Assembly (NCBI GenBank): GCA_964451605.1
Contig: CAYVJA010000007.1
Coordinates: 1 to 62,154, forward strand
DNA: 62,154 nucleotides
Source: JAQVSH01 sp964451605
GTDB lineage: Bacteria; Bacteroidota; Bacteroidia; Bacteroidales; UBA4181
Direction: 5' to 3'
The position numbers and the translations under genes are program-made. The notes beneath the pieces were generated by a model. That model made no database searches and was not told the DNA's origin. It saw nothing but the letters and a program-made list of their open reading frames with translations. Positions within the stretch are counted from its first letter, which is position 1; every line of letters begins with the position of its first letter. This document shows, one piece after another, positions 61,966 through 62,154 of this stretch.

Positions 61966-62006
61966 AATGCTGTTAATGAAGTTAAATGTAAATAAATTAC
62001 TACATT

Positions 62007-62046
62007 CATTCGCCCCCTGAGCCCTTTAGTGGCTCCAGGGCGAATG
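62007..62046. other. Hairpin upstream of the transposase gene
   Basis: CATTCGCCCCCTGAGCC (62007-62023) pairs with GGCTCCAGGGCGAATG (62031-62046) with small internal mismatches. Inside the IS, it may block transcription entering from outside. Confidence 0.65.
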
Positions 62047-62072
62047 ATAACCAGAGTTAACAGCTATCTGAT

Positions 62073-62094
62073 CATTTACACAAAATTCTTTACA
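62073..62094. repeat. Right terminal inverted repeat of the IS
   Basis: Top strand starts CATTTACACAAAATTCTTTA and ends CA; 19 of 22 positions match the left end in reverse complement. Confidence 0.8.
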
Positions 62095-62099
62095 CCCCC

Positions 62100-62147
62100 T
62101 TAGAGCACTTGAAGCGCCCTGGCGCTTCGAAGCATTAGAGCACCAGA
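62100..62147. repeat. Interspersed repeat, opposite orientation, with palindrome
   Basis: TTAGAGCAC at both ends flanks a palindrome GAAGCGCC (62111-62118), CT, GGCGCTTC (62121-62128). Read on the minus strand it contains GTGCTCTAATGC, the unit seen at 20033, 51477 and 60606. Confidence 0.8.
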
Positions 62148-62154
62148 GTAAAAG

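Larger units (their letters stand above)
60717..62094 (-). mobile_element. IS256-family insertion sequence, apparently complete
   Basis: About 1.38 kb with one intact transposase and imperfect terminal inverted repeats (19 of 22 bases identical at 60717-60738 and 62073-62094). The outer limits could extend several bases, and no clear 8-9 bp target duplication is seen. It is flanked on both sides by copies of the octamer repeat. Confidence 0.88.

Overview
The window reads as a chromosomal stretch of an anaerobic, rod-shaped member of the Bacteroidota, most likely order Bacteroidales (Porphyromonadaceae/Dysgonomonadaceae-like). Support: a complete core type IX secretion operon (porP-K-L-M-N), gldD, promoter boxes of the Bacteroidota type TAnnTTTG with an upstream TTTG, a sufBCDSE set, a 30-residue AURKAIP1/COX24-type basic peptide behind an HU gene, and anaerobe markers (class II superoxide reductase, HdrBC-like and MinD/ferredoxin proteins). 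Shine-Dalgarno signals are weak in this phylum, so starts were chosen from motifs, signal peptides and gene overlaps.

Layout. 1-6 kb: truncated M20 deacetylase, a patatin/beta-barrel outer-membrane lipase, comF, queC, ung. 5.2-9.9 kb (minus): an envelope operon, M23 peptidase, dxr, rseP, tatA and a DUF4837 lipoprotein. 9.9-10.6 kb: superoxide reductase and a probable initiator tRNA-Met with its own promoter and terminator. 10.6-19.9 kb (minus): topA, an arginase-fold protein that has lost its metal ligands, then porP-porK-porL-porM-porN. 20-27.5 kb: tpx, dCMP deaminase, DUF502, yraN, mdh with a strong terminator, dsbD, RNase G, the 30-residue peptide and HU. 27.7-31.6 kb (plus): mutY, ssb, gldD (no gldE), phosphopantetheinyl transferase, thiL. 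31.6-36.7 kb (minus): lysS-gpsA-pgi and an AraC regulator. 36.9-44.1 kb (plus): purH and the rod-shape operon mreBCD-mrdA-rodA. 44.1-53.6 kb (minus): ACP phosphodiesterase-like protein, tRNA-Cys, sufBCDSE plus DUF59, a MerR-type regulator with a cobalamin-domain-like half, an O-methyltransferase and an M16 peptidase; then tRNA-Phe on plus.

53.7-58.9 kb (minus) is the most distinctive block: eight tightly packed genes encoding a DUF134 regulator, two NifX-like (orange-protein-type) cluster carriers, two MinD/Mrp ATPases each with two inserted 4Fe-4S sites, a C_GCAxxG_C_C protein, and HdrC- and HdrB-like proteins. No nitrogenase genes are present. It resembles the anaerobe-specific orange-protein (ORP) loci known from Desulfovibrio, here joined to a thiol/disulfide-type iron-sulfur module.

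The right end holds a lipoprotein, a YitT protein, a complete IS256-family element, and copies of an interspersed repeat built on GTGCTCTA-type octamers followed by a GC-rich hairpin, which occurs four times in the window, always between genes. No gap between genes exceeds about 300 bases; no CRISPR array or rRNA gene is present.
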